Of a stretch of DNA of 64,000 bases, positions 8,647 to 16,171 are shown piece by piece. The number at the start of each line of letters is the position of its first letter. Within the stretch, counting starts at the first letter, position 1. Source of the stretch: Dechloromonas hankyongensis (lineage in GTDB: Bacteria; Pseudomonadota; Gammaproteobacteria; Burkholderiales; Rhodocyclaceae); the NCBI RefSeq assembly GCF_022012295.1, contig NZ_JAKLTN010000002.1, positions 1,415,843 to 1,479,842 of the forward strand, given 5' to 3'. Under the pieces are notes generated by a model. That model made no database searches and was not told where the DNA came from. It worked only from the letters and a program-made list of their open reading frames with translations. A program made the translations under genes and the position numbers.

Positions 8647-9498
8647 TCAGACGGGTTGGTGGGAAATGCCGTGACGCTTGAAGATTGCGGCAATGCTACC
8701 GTCGTTCTTGAGTTCGGCCAAGGCGGCGCCGATGGCTTCGGCCAGCGACTGATCCTCGACCTTGACCGCCATGCCCACCGCCCAGCCGTCCATTTTCAGT
8801 TCGGGAAAATGCGGCGTATCGATGACGACCTTGCTCTGCCCTTGCAACGCGGCTTCCACTTCGGCACGCTGGCCGAGCACGGCGGAAACCTTGCCGTCGA
8901 CCAGGGCCTTGCCGGCTTCCGCCACCGTCTTGAAATGCACGACATTGTCGCGCAGGCGGCCATTGAGCACGGAGAGCAGGAAGGAATCAGCCAGCGACGT
9001 GGTCTCGACCCCGACCTTCTCGCGGGTAAAGATTTCCAGCGCCACCGCTGCCGAGCCGGACGGCGCCTTCGGAATACGCTCCGGATTGCGCGCCAGGGCA
9101 AGGGTTTCGCGATGATAGGCGCCGAAGATGCGGACCTTGTCATTGGAACGGGCCAGATACTCGTCGACCGGCACGTGCATCATCACGTCCGACGGCGGCG
9201 TACCGAGGTAATGCCCCTTCCAGACCATGTTGCGCAGGTCGTCGTTCATATCCTCGTCGGCGTTGTAGCCGACGATCTCGGCCGTCACCCCCAGCTTGGC
9301 GGCGATGGCGCGGGCGATGTCGGCGTCGATGCCCTTGCCGCCAGCCATCGCGTAGGGCGGGAAGTCATTGTAGACCGCCACGCGCAGACGACCCTTCTGG
9401 CGAACCGTGGCCAAGGCGTCCTGAGCCGAAGCCGGCAGGGCAAAGGCCATGGGCAGTGCGGCACAGGCCTTCAGCCAGAGACGGCGATTATTCTTCAT
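8647..9498 (-). CDS. Quinoprotein-associated periplasmic substrate-binding protein (MxaJ-like)
   Basis: A 283-residue periplasmic solute-binding protein of the extracellular family 3 fold. The leader contains NRRLWLK, a twin-arginine-like motif, and ends at about ASA (residue 25). Mature sequence begins like MxaJ/MoxJ proteins (RVAVYNDFPPYAMAGGKGIDADIARAIAAKLG). Members of this group are encoded beside PQQ dehydrogenases and are thought to assist dehydrogenase assembly or cytochrome docking rather than transport; no ABC permease is present here. The start at 9498 overlaps the end of pedF by 11 bases. An in-frame extension to 9786 is the antisense of pedF frame and is rejected. Confidence 0.87.
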   Translation of the reverse strand: MKNNRRLWLKACAALPMAFALPASAQDALATVRQKGRLRVAVYNDFPPYAMAGGKGIDADIARAIAAKLGVTAEIVGYNADEDMNDDLRNMVWKGHYLGTPPSDVMMHVPVDEYLARSNDKVRIFGAYHRETLALARNPERIPKAPSGSAAVALEIFTREKVGVETTSLADSFLLSVLNGRLRDNVVHFKTVAEAGKALVDGKVSAVLGQRAEVEAALQGQSKVVIDTPHFPELKMDGWAVGMAVKVEDQSLAEAIGAALAELKNDGSIAAIFKRHGISHQPV

Positions 9499-9916
9499 GA
9501 ACGGTTTCCAGCCAGGTACGGATGGCCCACATCGCTTCCTGCGACAGGGTGCCTTCGAACGGCGGCATGTAAACACGGCCGTCGCGCACGGAACCACGAC
9601 GGATACGCTGCAGGAAGACTTCGTCGCCTTCGTCGCCGAGCGGCAGGTAGCGCAGGTCCGGGGCGATGCCGCCGGAAATGGCGCCCAGTCCGTGGCAGCG
9701 GGCGCAGTTCTGGTTGAAGGCGGAATCGCCGATGCGGATCGCCGTCTTGTCCTTGCGGTACGGGTTGCTCGGCAGGAAATCAGCACCGAGATTCTTCAGG
9801 CCGGTCGTATCGACGGCTTGCGGCACGACGTCGCCGTGGGCGAAAACCTGGGGTGCGGCGACGCCGATGAACAGGGCTGCGGCGATGGCGCAGAAGGTAC
9901 GGGAAGCGTGTTTCAC
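9488..9916 (-). CDS. pedF: Cytochrome c-550, PedF type
   Basis: A 142-residue monoheme cytochrome c. Signal peptide of about 26 residues (ending VFA), then HGDVVPQAVDTTGLKNLG, characteristic of PedF. Heme site CARCH at 71-75 and axial Met117 (YMPPFEG). In Pseudomonas, PedF is linked to PQQ-dependent alcohol oxidation. It heads the operon pedF - mxaJ-like - propeller - b561. A sigma-54 promoter sits about 50 bases upstream, which suggests induction by the divergent activator. Confidence 0.9.
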   Translation of the reverse strand: MKHASRTFCAIAAALFIGVAAPQVFAHGDVVPQAVDTTGLKNLGADFLPSNPYRKDKTAIRIGDSAFNQNCARCHGLGAISGGIAPDLRYLPLGDEGDEVFLQRIRRGSVRDGRVYMPPFEGTLSQEAMWAIRTWLETVHEE

Positions 9917-9965
9917 AATGTCTCCTTGATTGAGGTCAGGTTACTGCCGTTGTGCCTAGTCTTCT

Positions 9966-9980
9966 GCAAACCCTGTGCCA
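9966..9980 (-). promoter_or_regulatory. Sigma-54 promoter of the pedF operon
   Basis: On the reverse strand TGGCAC-N5-TTGC, followed by A, is a perfect -24/-12 element. The start of transcription would fall near 9955, leaving about a 40-base leader to the pedF ATG at 9916. Confidence 0.85.
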
Positions 9981-10061
9981 GGCAACCGGCAATGCGAGAA
10001 AAGCATTTTTTATCGCACCTTATAGTGAAAATCGGACAAAATGGACAAATTACTGAACGTG

Positions 10062-10076
10062 TGGCACGCCACTTGC
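10062..10076 (+). promoter_or_regulatory. Sigma-54 promoter facing the activator gene
   Basis: TGGCAC-N5-TTGC, followed by T, on the forward strand. Transcription would begin near 10088, about 87 bases before the ATG of the sigma-54 activator, implying that the activator gene itself is sigma-54 dependent. Confidence 0.82.
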
Positions 10077-10124
10077 TCAAAGAAAGTACGCACTGCTCAC
10101 CACGTTGCTAATAAACAGGGCAGG

Positions 10125-10141
10125 TGTTACGTTTTGGAACA
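10125..10141. promoter_or_regulatory. Possible upstream activating sequence
   Basis: TGTTAC-N5-GGAACA, an imperfect inverted repeat (five of six positions pair). It lies about 150 bases upstream of the pedF sigma-54 promoter, a usual distance for an enhancer site bound by a sigma-54 activator. Confidence 0.4.
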
Positions 10142-10174
10142 ATACAATAAAAATCTGGAGCATCCGGAGGAGCG

Positions 10175-12160
10175 ATGGGACAAATACAATTGCTGGCCGA
10201 CGAGCACGACCAGCGGCTGCAACAGGCACGACAGCTGTTCTTCGATCAGGGCACCCTGCCGGACGGTCTCGTCGACCCGATGATCCTGCGCTCATGGGAG
10301 CGCTGCCGGCGGTTCGGCCTGGACGACACGAGTTACGCTCCCGTAATGGACGCAATGGATCGCGTCGCGCTCAAAACCGAACAAGATCGCAACCGTTACC
10401 TGCTGGTGCAGGGCCGACCGATCATGGAGCATGTCTTCGAGCAGATTCGCGAATCGGGCAGCATGGTCATCCTGGCCGACGCCAACGGCCTGCTCCTGGA
10501 AACCGTCGGCGACCCAGACTTCGTCAGCCGGGCCGACCGCGTCGCCCTGCTCGCCGGCGCTTCATGGGATGAAAACCAGCGCGGCACCAATGCCATCGGC
10601 ACCGCCCTCTCCGAAGAAGCCCCGGTCGCCGTGTTCGGCGGCGAGCACTTTCTCGAACACAACGGCTTCCTGACCTGCTGCGCCAGCCCGATTTTCGGGC
10701 CGGACGGCCGCCTAATTGGCGTTCTCGACATTTCCGGCGACTACCGCAGCCACCAGCGCCATACGCTGGGACTGGTCCGCCTGTCGTCGGCCATCGTCGA
10801 AAAGCGCCTGTTCGAATCGGTGCACGCCCGCGATATCCTCGTCTGCTTCCACGGCCGTGCCGATTACCTGGGCAGCCCGAAGGAAGGCATCGCCGCCGTG
10901 TCACCGGACGGTCAGGTCCTCGCCATCAACCGCAACGGGACTGAACTGCTCGGCATCCGCCAGGTCGATGCCGTGCGCCGCGACTTTTCGATGGTCTTCG
11001 AAAGCAATCTGGCTACACTGGTCGACCGCCTGCGCCACAACCCGCAAGCGACTTGCGAAATCAGCGTCAATGGCAAGGCCTTCCACGTCCAGCTGCGCGG
11101 GCAGTTGCCGCCGCTCACCGTGGCCGGCCGCGTCTTCGACGAACCGGCGGCTCCCCGGCCGCTCCGCCGCCCCGATGGCGGCAGCGCACCGACCCTGACC
11201 CTCGATACGCTGAACACCGGCGATACGCGCCTGCAGGCGGCCATCGAACGTGCCCGGCGCATGCTCGGCCGTGACATTCCCATCCTGATCCAGGGCGAAT
11301 CGGGGGCCGGCAAGGAAATGTTCGCCAAGGCCTTCCATAACAGCGGCCCCCGCCATGACGCCCCCTTCGTCGCACTGAACTGCGCGTCGATCCCGGAAAC
11401 CCTGATCGAGTCCGAACTGTTCGGCTACCAGGGCGGCGCCTTTACCGGCGCCCGCAAGGAAGGCGCCCCCGGCAAGATCCAACAGGCTCACGGGGGCACC
11501 CTGTTCCTCGACGAAATCGGCGACATGCCGCTTAACCTGCAGGCCCGCCTGCTGCGCGTGTTGCAGGAACGCTGCGTGACGCCGCTGGGCAGCACGCGCT
11601 CCATCCAGGTCGACATCTCGCTGGTCTGCGCCACCCACCGCAAATTGCGTGAGGAGGTCGCCCGTGGCACTTTCCGCGAGGATCTCTACTATCGCCTGAA
11701 CGGCATGAGCGTCACCCTGCCCGCCCTGCGCGAGCGGACCGACATCCGCATCATGGTAGCCAAGCTGGCCGCCGCCGAAACGGCGTCGCGCAGCAACCCG
11801 GTCCGCTTCTCGGAAGGGGCGCTGCAGGCGATCGAAGGCTATGCCTGGCCGGGCAACATCCGCCAGCTGTTCAACGTCATCCGGGTGGCCATCGCGCTGC
11901 TCGACGACGACGAAACGCTGATTACCGAGACCCATCTGCCGGAAGAACTGTTCGAGACCTCGCCGCTGACGCCGAGCGCCAGCGCGCCGAACTACGACCC
12001 GTGGGCGGCAGCGCCGCTCGAGGGGGCCAACAGCCTGGATGCGATCAGCCGTCAGGCGGCGATGCGGGCGCTGGAAGCTGCCGGCGGCAATATCTCGTCG
12101 GCCGCCCGCCAGCTCGGCATCAGCCGCAACACGCTGTATCGCAAACTGGGGCGCATGTAA
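10175..12160 (+). CDS. Sigma-54-dependent activator, AcoR type
   Basis: A 661-residue enhancer-binding protein. The N-terminal half has a GAF-type sensor region (about 80-200) and a PAS-like segment; the central AAA+ domain shows Walker A GESGAGKE (about 373-380), the sigma-54 contact motif GAFTGA (about 421-426) and the Walker B LFLDEIGDMP; the C-terminus is a Fis-type helix-turn-helix (GGNISSAARQLGISRNTLYRKLG). AcoR-like regulators respond to alcohols, acetoin or ketones. Ribosome-binding site GGAGGAG sets the start. Its divergent position and the two sigma-54 promoters make it the likely regulator of the pedF operon and of itself. Confidence 0.94.
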   Translation: MGQIQLLADEHDQRLQQARQLFFDQGTLPDGLVDPMILRSWERCRRFGLDDTSYAPVMDAMDRVALKTEQDRNRYLLVQGRPIMEHVFEQIRESGSMVILADANGLLLETVGDPDFVSRADRVALLAGASWDENQRGTNAIGTALSEEAPVAVFGGEHFLEHNGFLTCCASPIFGPDGRLIGVLDISGDYRSHQRHTLGLVRLSSAIVEKRLFESVHARDILVCFHGRADYLGSPKEGIAAVSPDGQVLAINRNGTELLGIRQVDAVRRDFSMVFESNLATLVDRLRHNPQATCEISVNGKAFHVQLRGQLPPLTVAGRVFDEPAAPRPLRRPDGGSAPTLTLDTLNTGDTRLQAAIERARRMLGRDIPILIQGESGAGKEMFAKAFHNSGPRHDAPFVALNCASIPETLIESELFGYQGGAFTGARKEGAPGKIQQAHGGTLFLDEIGDMPLNLQARLLRVLQERCVTPLGSTRSIQVDISLVCATHRKLREEVARGTFREDLYYRLNGMSVTLPALRERTDIRIMVAKLAAAETASRSNPVRFSEGALQAIEGYAWPGNIRQLFNVIRVAIALLDDDETLITETHLPEELFETSPLTPSASAPNYDPWAAAPLEGANSLDAISRQAAMRALEAAGGNISSAARQLGISRNTLYRKLGRM

Positions 12161-12163
12161 GCC

Positions 12164-12196
12164 GACTGCACCGCTGCGGCGCGGCGGTGCGAAGTC
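12164..12196. terminator. Hairpin between convergent genes
   Basis: GCACCGC (12168-12174) pairs with GCGGTGC (12184-12190), extendable by GACT/AGTC. It lies exactly between the 3' ends of the activator and sirB2-like genes; T-runs are weak on both sides. Confidence 0.45.
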
Positions 12197-12575
12197 AAAA
12201 CAGAACGAGGGGATTGCGCGTCAGCGCCACGCTGACGATATAGGCATAGGCGAGCAGCGCCAGCCCGAAGTAGCGGGTGCGGATCGCCTTGGTCCGACCG
12301 CGCTTGAGCGCCATCATGCCAAGCCCGATGTAGGCGATCAGGCCAAACAGCTTGGCGGTCAGCCAGCCATTGACGAAGGGATACTGGCCGCTCAGCCAGG
12401 CCATGCTCAGCGCGCTGCCGAGCAGCAAGCTATCGATGAGATGGGGCAGCACGCGGGTCAGCCGATGCTGGCGCAGCGGCGACTCGCGCAGCATCCACCA
12501 GCCGCGCAGGGAGAAGCCCAGGCCGCTGAGCACGACGCAGGTCACATGCAGATGTTTGAGCGCCAGGTAGCTCAT
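12195..12575 (-). CDS. SirB2-family membrane protein
   Basis: A 126-residue protein with four predicted membrane helices, of the SirB family (MSYLALKHLHVTCVVLSG opening, LPHLIDSLLLGSALSMAWLSGQYP in the middle). Biochemical function is unknown; the original Salmonella link to invasion gene expression does not transfer. The ATG at 12575 overlaps the TGA of the upstream gene (ATGA), so an upstream in-frame start at 12674 is rejected. It ends the reverse-strand operon that begins with hemerythrin. Confidence 0.85.
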   Translation of the reverse strand: MSYLALKHLHVTCVVLSGLGFSLRGWWMLRESPLRQHRLTRVLPHLIDSLLLGSALSMAWLSGQYPFVNGWLTAKLFGLIAYIGLGMMALKRGRTKAIRTRYFGLALLAYAYIVSVALTRNPLVLF

Positions 12576-13885
12576 CCGGGCGCAGCCGTCCCGGCCAGCT
12601 TTTTCGCCAATTTCTCGGCCATATCGGCCTGCGCCTGGCGATAGCGCCGGGCGGCGCCGATCACGTTCCACCACAGCCAGCCGTTGGCCAGGGCAAAGGC
12701 CAAACCAGCCGGCCGGGCCAGCCAGTCCGGGACAACCACGGCTCCCAGCAGCAGGACCAGGGCAGCGCCGTAGGCCAGCATCTGGCGGTCAGCATCGGCG
12801 TCAGGCAGGATCTTGTTCATGGCCGGGGCCGGTACCTTGGCCTGGCCGTAGTTCTGCAGATTCATCCAGGACATGAAGGCGACGATCTTGTACAGCATGC
12901 CGGTGATGAAGGGCAGAAAGCCGCCAGCGACGATCAGGATACCGAAGGCGAGCGTCCATCCGGCGAGTTCGCCGGCTGCCGGCCATACGGAAGCAACCAC
13001 CAGCATCAGCAAGGCGACGACGCCTGCCCCCAGGCCCAACTGCCAGTAACGATAGGTGGCATCGGCCCGCGCCCGGCGCCGCTTGCCCTGCAGGCGCATG
13101 GTCAGCCCGCAGAAGGCGAGGCCGACGACGGCGGCCAGCCCCTGGCTGAGACGGACCAGCCAGACCTGATCGGCGAGCACGGCAACGCTCCACAACAGCA
13201 GCAGGACGAGCATGGACACCGGGAACCACCAGCTCGGCCGCGCCGGATAGCCCGGCGTAAGCTGGAACATCGGCACCACGACATAGGCCATGGCGGCGAG
13301 CAGGACGCCGGCCCAGCCGCCCAGTCCCCAGCCGGCGTGCAGATCGACCAGCGCGGCTAGCGGCAAGGCCCAGCCGTGCGCCAGCGCCAGTGCCATCAGC
13401 ACACCGAGGCTGACCACCCCGGTCAGTCCGAACAGAGCCAGTTTGAGACCGCGGATGGTCGGACTGGTCGACGGCACGCCGAGCAAGCGGGGCAGCGTGG
13501 AGAGCAGGAACAGGGCTACCGTCGTGCCAAGCACCAGCGCCGCGCTGCTCAGCAGCCACGGCGCACCGACCAGAAAACCGGTAGCCAGCAACAGGACACC
13601 GGCGGTCAGGCCGACATGGACGATGCGGGCCACGGCCAGCGGCCGGGACAGACCGGCACCGGCGACCACCGGCAGGATCTGGATCATGGCCCCGAGCATG
13701 ACCTGCAACATGAAGCCGACGGTGATCAGATGGGTGGCGGCCAGGGTGCCCGGCATCCAGCGCGAGCCGAACACGCCCGGGCCTTCCCAGGCCACCAGCA
13801 GGCCGGCAAGGACGGCAAAGAACGGCGCCGTCAGGAAGAAGCGCAGGGGCGCAGCAAAAGGCGGCGCGTTTTCAAAGGACAGCAT
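12572..13885 (-). CDS. Twelve-helix membrane protein, heme-copper oxidase subunit I/NnrS-like
   Basis: A 437-residue polytopic membrane protein with about 12 hydrophobic segments. The segment ATHLITVGFMLQVMLGAMIQ and the later HAGWGLGGWAG place histidines in helices as in proteins related to NnrS and to heme-copper oxidase subunit I. The full ligand set of a true oxidase is not apparent. NnrS-like proteins occur with denitrification and NO stress genes, which agrees with hemerythrin and DUF2249 upstream. The C-terminus has a Lys/Ala-rich amphipathic tail. Specific function is inferred only weakly. Confidence 0.7.
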   Translation of the reverse strand: MLSFENAPPFAAPLRFFLTAPFFAVLAGLLVAWEGPGVFGSRWMPGTLAATHLITVGFMLQVMLGAMIQILPVVAGAGLSRPLAVARIVHVGLTAGVLLLATGFLVGAPWLLSSAALVLGTTVALFLLSTLPRLLGVPSTSPTIRGLKLALFGLTGVVSLGVLMALALAHGWALPLAALVDLHAGWGLGGWAGVLLAAMAYVVVPMFQLTPGYPARPSWWFPVSMLVLLLLWSVAVLADQVWLVRLSQGLAAVVGLAFCGLTMRLQGKRRRARADATYRYWQLGLGAGVVALLMLVVASVWPAAGELAGWTLAFGILIVAGGFLPFITGMLYKIVAFMSWMNLQNYGQAKVPAPAMNKILPDADADRQMLAYGAALVLLLGAVVVPDWLARPAGLAFALANGWLWWNVIGAARRYRQAQADMAEKLAKKLAGTAAPG

Positions 13886-13920
13886 GACAGAGCCGAGGCT
13901 GAAACCGGACAGGCGCCCGG

Positions 13921-14148
13921 TCAGCGCGTGATCAGGATTTCAAAGGTACCGTCGGGCAACATTTCGGTTTCGAAAGCGTGACCGTTCTGGCGCAACACCT
14001 TGTACAGCGGGTGCGGCTCACGGAAGAGCAGGAGCAGCATCTTCTCGCCGACCGCGATGGTATCGAGCATTTCCATGGTCGCCACGAAGGGGCCAGGCGG
14101 CTCCATGTAGCGGGCATCGATGACATGGGGGGTCTTGGGATGAGTCAT
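13921..14148 (-). CDS. DUF2249 (TusA-like fold) small protein
   Basis: A 75-residue protein of the DUF2249 family: IDARYMEPPGPFVATMEMLDTIAVGEKMLLLL, ending FEILITR. It has no catalytic cysteine of TusA type. Such proteins are often encoded with hemerythrin-like and NO-response genes. The ATG at 14148 overlaps the hemerythrin stop (ATGA); a GTG nine bases upstream (14157) is less likely. It sits 35 bases before the twelve-helix gene. Confidence 0.82.
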   Translation of the reverse strand: MTHPKTPHVIDARYMEPPGPFVATMEMLDTIAVGEKMLLLLFREPHPLYKVLRQNGHAFETEMLPDGTFEILITR

Positions 14149-14591
14149 TCCGGGCACAGCTCCGTTTCAAGGCGCTCTAGAACGGCCGGCAATTCGGCCC
14201 ACAGGTGTTGGTCGCACATCGGGTAGAGGATATTCTCCTCCTTCATGTTGTGCTGCTGCATCATGATCAGCAGGCTTTCCGCAATACCAAGATATTCGTC
14301 GGTATCGCCGGCTTCGAGGGCGCCCAGGGCCTCGTCGAGCAGGGCACGCATCTGCTCGTGCTCCATGCGCATGACCTGGGTCGGCCCCATGGTCATGCCG
14401 GTCTTGGCTTCGAAGGTTGGGAACAGGGTTTTTTCCTCGCATTCGAGATGGGCCCGCAAGGCCGTACGGAAATGCCCGAAGGCGGCGCGCGCCGCTTCCA
14501 GATTCTTGTTGCCCAGCGCCTGCTCGGCCTCGGCGAAGTAGTCATCGCAGCGACGATGGTCGTCGCTCATGAAAGTACGTATTGTGGTCAT
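14145..14591 (-). CDS. Hemerythrin-domain (HHE) protein
   Basis: A 148-residue four-helix protein with the diiron ligand pattern: His12 (DDHRRCDD), His48 with Glu52/Glu53 (AHLECEE), His78 (MEHEQM) and His114 with Glu118/Glu119 (QQHNMKEEN). Bacterial HHE proteins bind O2 or NO or help repair Fe-S clusters (YtfE-like). AGAGAG precedes the ATG at 14591; a start further up at 14627 is possible. It begins the operon hemerythrin - DUF2249 - 12-TM - SirB2, with a Crp/Fnr-type palindrome 64-77 bases upstream. Confidence 0.9.
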   Translation of the reverse strand: MTTIRTFMSDDHRRCDDYFAEAEQALGNKNLEAARAAFGHFRTALRAHLECEEKTLFPTFEAKTGMTMGPTQVMRMEHEQMRALLDEALGALEAGDTDEYLGIAESLLIMMQQHNMKEENILYPMCDQHLWAELPAVLERLETELCPE

Positions 14592-14654
14592 GACAGCTCT
14601 CTTGGGTATGTGTTCTGTGTTCAACATTCTCGGGGCTTGCCGCGAATGCACACC

Positions 14655-14668
14655 TTGACCACGGTCAA
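14655..14668 (-). promoter_or_regulatory. Crp/Fnr-type box (Anr/Dnr-like) before hemerythrin
   Basis: Perfect palindrome TTGAC-N4-GTCAA, differing from the Fnr consensus TTGAT-N4-ATCAA only at the inner positions. It lies between the ODP stop and the hemerythrin start; a centre at -41.5 would put the transcription start near 14620. It suggests control by low oxygen or NO. Confidence 0.62.
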
Positions 14669-14680
14669 ATCCGCACACAA

Positions 14681-15421
14681 TCAGTCGCCGGCAACGCCGA
14701 CCTGCAATTCGTCGAACCAGTTGATGAAGCGCTGGACATCGGCCCCCTGATAGATCGCCCCGTGCTGCGGGCACAGCATGTCGATATCCATCTGCGAGAC
14801 CCGTTCGCACCAGCGGCGCTTGGCTTCGTTCGAGCCCATCCAGCGTTTGTGGAAGGCCTCGGCATGACGGATGTGGCGGTCGAAATTGTCGACGAACAAG
14901 GCGTCCTCGCCCGGCGGCAGCAGCGCCGCCCCGATGTCGCCGGAAAACATCACCCGGGCGATCTTGTCGTAGAGATTGAAATTGCCGGACGAATGCAGGT
15001 AATGCGCCGGGACGGCACGCAGCATCAGGCCGTCGAGCGAAATATCGCCCCCCTCGTCTGGCAGGCTGACGAAGGTCTCGGCGCTGCCGCCGAAATGCGG
15101 AATGAAGCCGCTCCACAGCCAGCTGACGTAGCAGCGCATGGCCGGGTTGAACTCCAGCCACAGGGCTAGCGACGAGCAGGTGTCGGGGTCCTGGTGCGAG
15201 GCGAAGATGCCGGCCAGCGCCGTCGGGTCGAATTCCGCCGACAGGGCCGAAAAAACGGCGGGGAAAATCTCGGCGCCGCCTGGATCGAGCAGCAGGCCCT
15301 TGCCATCATGGGTGACCAGGTATTCGTTGGTATCGATCAGGTAATCCGGTTTCGCCGGATCGCGAACGATAACGATCCATTTGTGATTGCCGTCCTGAAA
15401 GATCGTCTTGGTTTTTTTCAC
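14681..15421 (-). CDS. Diiron metallo-beta-lactamase-fold protein (ODP/flavodiiron-like, no flavodoxin domain)
   Basis: A 246-residue cytoplasmic protein made only of the metallo-beta-lactamase core of flavodiiron proteins. Metal ligands appear in SHQDPD (His76, Asp78, Asp80), PAHYLHS (His140), SGDIG (Asp162) and CPQHG near the C-terminus. The HxDPD variant and the lack of flavodoxin and rubredoxin domains match the oxygen-binding diiron protein (ODP) group, described as an O2 sensor for chemotaxis in Treponema. It is preceded by a chemoreceptor-like gene (52-base gap, same strand), which fits a sensory role. Enzymatic NO or O2 reduction is the alternative. Confidence 0.82.
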   Translation of the reverse strand: MKKTKTIFQDGNHKWIVIVRDPAKPDYLIDTNEYLVTHDGKGLLLDPGGAEIFPAVFSALSAEFDPTALAGIFASHQDPDTCSSLALWLEFNPAMRCYVSWLWSGFIPHFGGSAETFVSLPDEGGDISLDGLMLRAVPAHYLHSSGNFNLYDKIARVMFSGDIGAALLPPGEDALFVDNFDRHIRHAEAFHKRWMGSNEAKRRWCERVSQMDIDMLCPQHGAIYQGADVQRFINWFDELQVGVAGD

Positions 15422-15473
15422 GCATCCACTCCCGCATCTACTCCGGTTTCCCTACGCCCGTGTCGCTATTTCC

Positions 15474-16097
15474 CTATTTCCCGGTAAAAAAGGGCGAACG
15501 GCGCAAGGACTCCAGCGAGGTGCGGATTTCCTCCACAATGCCGTCGAACTCGCCGGACACCTGGGCCAGCGGCACGGCGAACGACTGGCCGTAAGCCGCC
15601 TCAATCTTGGCCGACTTGGCCAGCACGCCGCCCAGCTCGACCAGGCGGAAAGCGTCGTCGAGCACCCTCTTGAGCTGCTTGCGCTGGCGGGTCAGGCTTT
15701 CGGCATGCCGGTCGTTCTTGACTTGCCGGGCGGCAAGAACCGCTCCCAACTGAGCCCCCGGCGACATCTCGGCGGCCTGGCGCAGCAGGCGAGTCTGACG
15801 AATATCCTGCAGCATGCGGGAAACCTCGCCGACACAGCCGTAGATCAGCCCGTTCAACGCCGCCATGCAGTCGCGCAAGTCCTGCGAAAACACCCGCAAT
15901 TCGTTGGACAGCACGCCGAAACCACGGGCCGCGGCGCCGGCCCGCTTGGCCAGGAAGATGGCGTTGAGGGCCATAATATTGATCTTGAAGGCGACCGTGA
16001 CGACCGCCTTGATCTCTTCATTGATGCCCACGATACGCAACAGGTCGGCGCCCGCTGGCGGCGTCTTGTCCCCGGTCGTCGCCAGCGCTGTCGTCAT
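15474..16097 (-). CDS. Minimal chemoreceptor-like cytoplasmic protein
   Basis: A 207-residue soluble helical protein. Residues about 36-66 (FKINIMALNAIFLAKRAG, then ARGFGVLSNELRVFSQDLR) are recognisably the hairpin tip of a chemoreceptor signalling domain (compare [28 protein letters not shown]), but several contact positions differ. There are no membrane helices, no HAMP and no sensor domain. AGGA five bases before the ATG at 16097 fixes the start. Its neighbour is the ODP-like gene, so it may relay a diiron signal to CheA/CheW, or be a CheW-binding decoy. Confidence 0.72.
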   Translation of the reverse strand: MTTALATTGDKTPPAGADLLRIVGINEEIKAVVTVAFKINIMALNAIFLAKRAGAAARGFGVLSNELRVFSQDLRDCMAALNGLIYGCVGEVSRMLQDIRQTRLLRQAAEMSPGAQLGAVLAARQVKNDRHAESLTRQRKQLKRVLDDAFRLVELGGVLAKSAKIEAAYGQSFAVPLAQVSGEFDGIVEEIRTSLESLRRSPFFTGK

Positions 16098-16171
16098 GGT
16101 TGTCCTGCGTTTGTCCTCGGCAGCCGGCAATGTACCAAGTCAGGCCGGCGCCGACCAGCCTGAACACCAAC

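Noticed and set aside
14592..15161. An N-terminal extension of the hemerythrin frame to 15161
   Set aside because: The extension runs through the ODP gene in another frame and has no similarity; AGAGAG supports the start at 14591.
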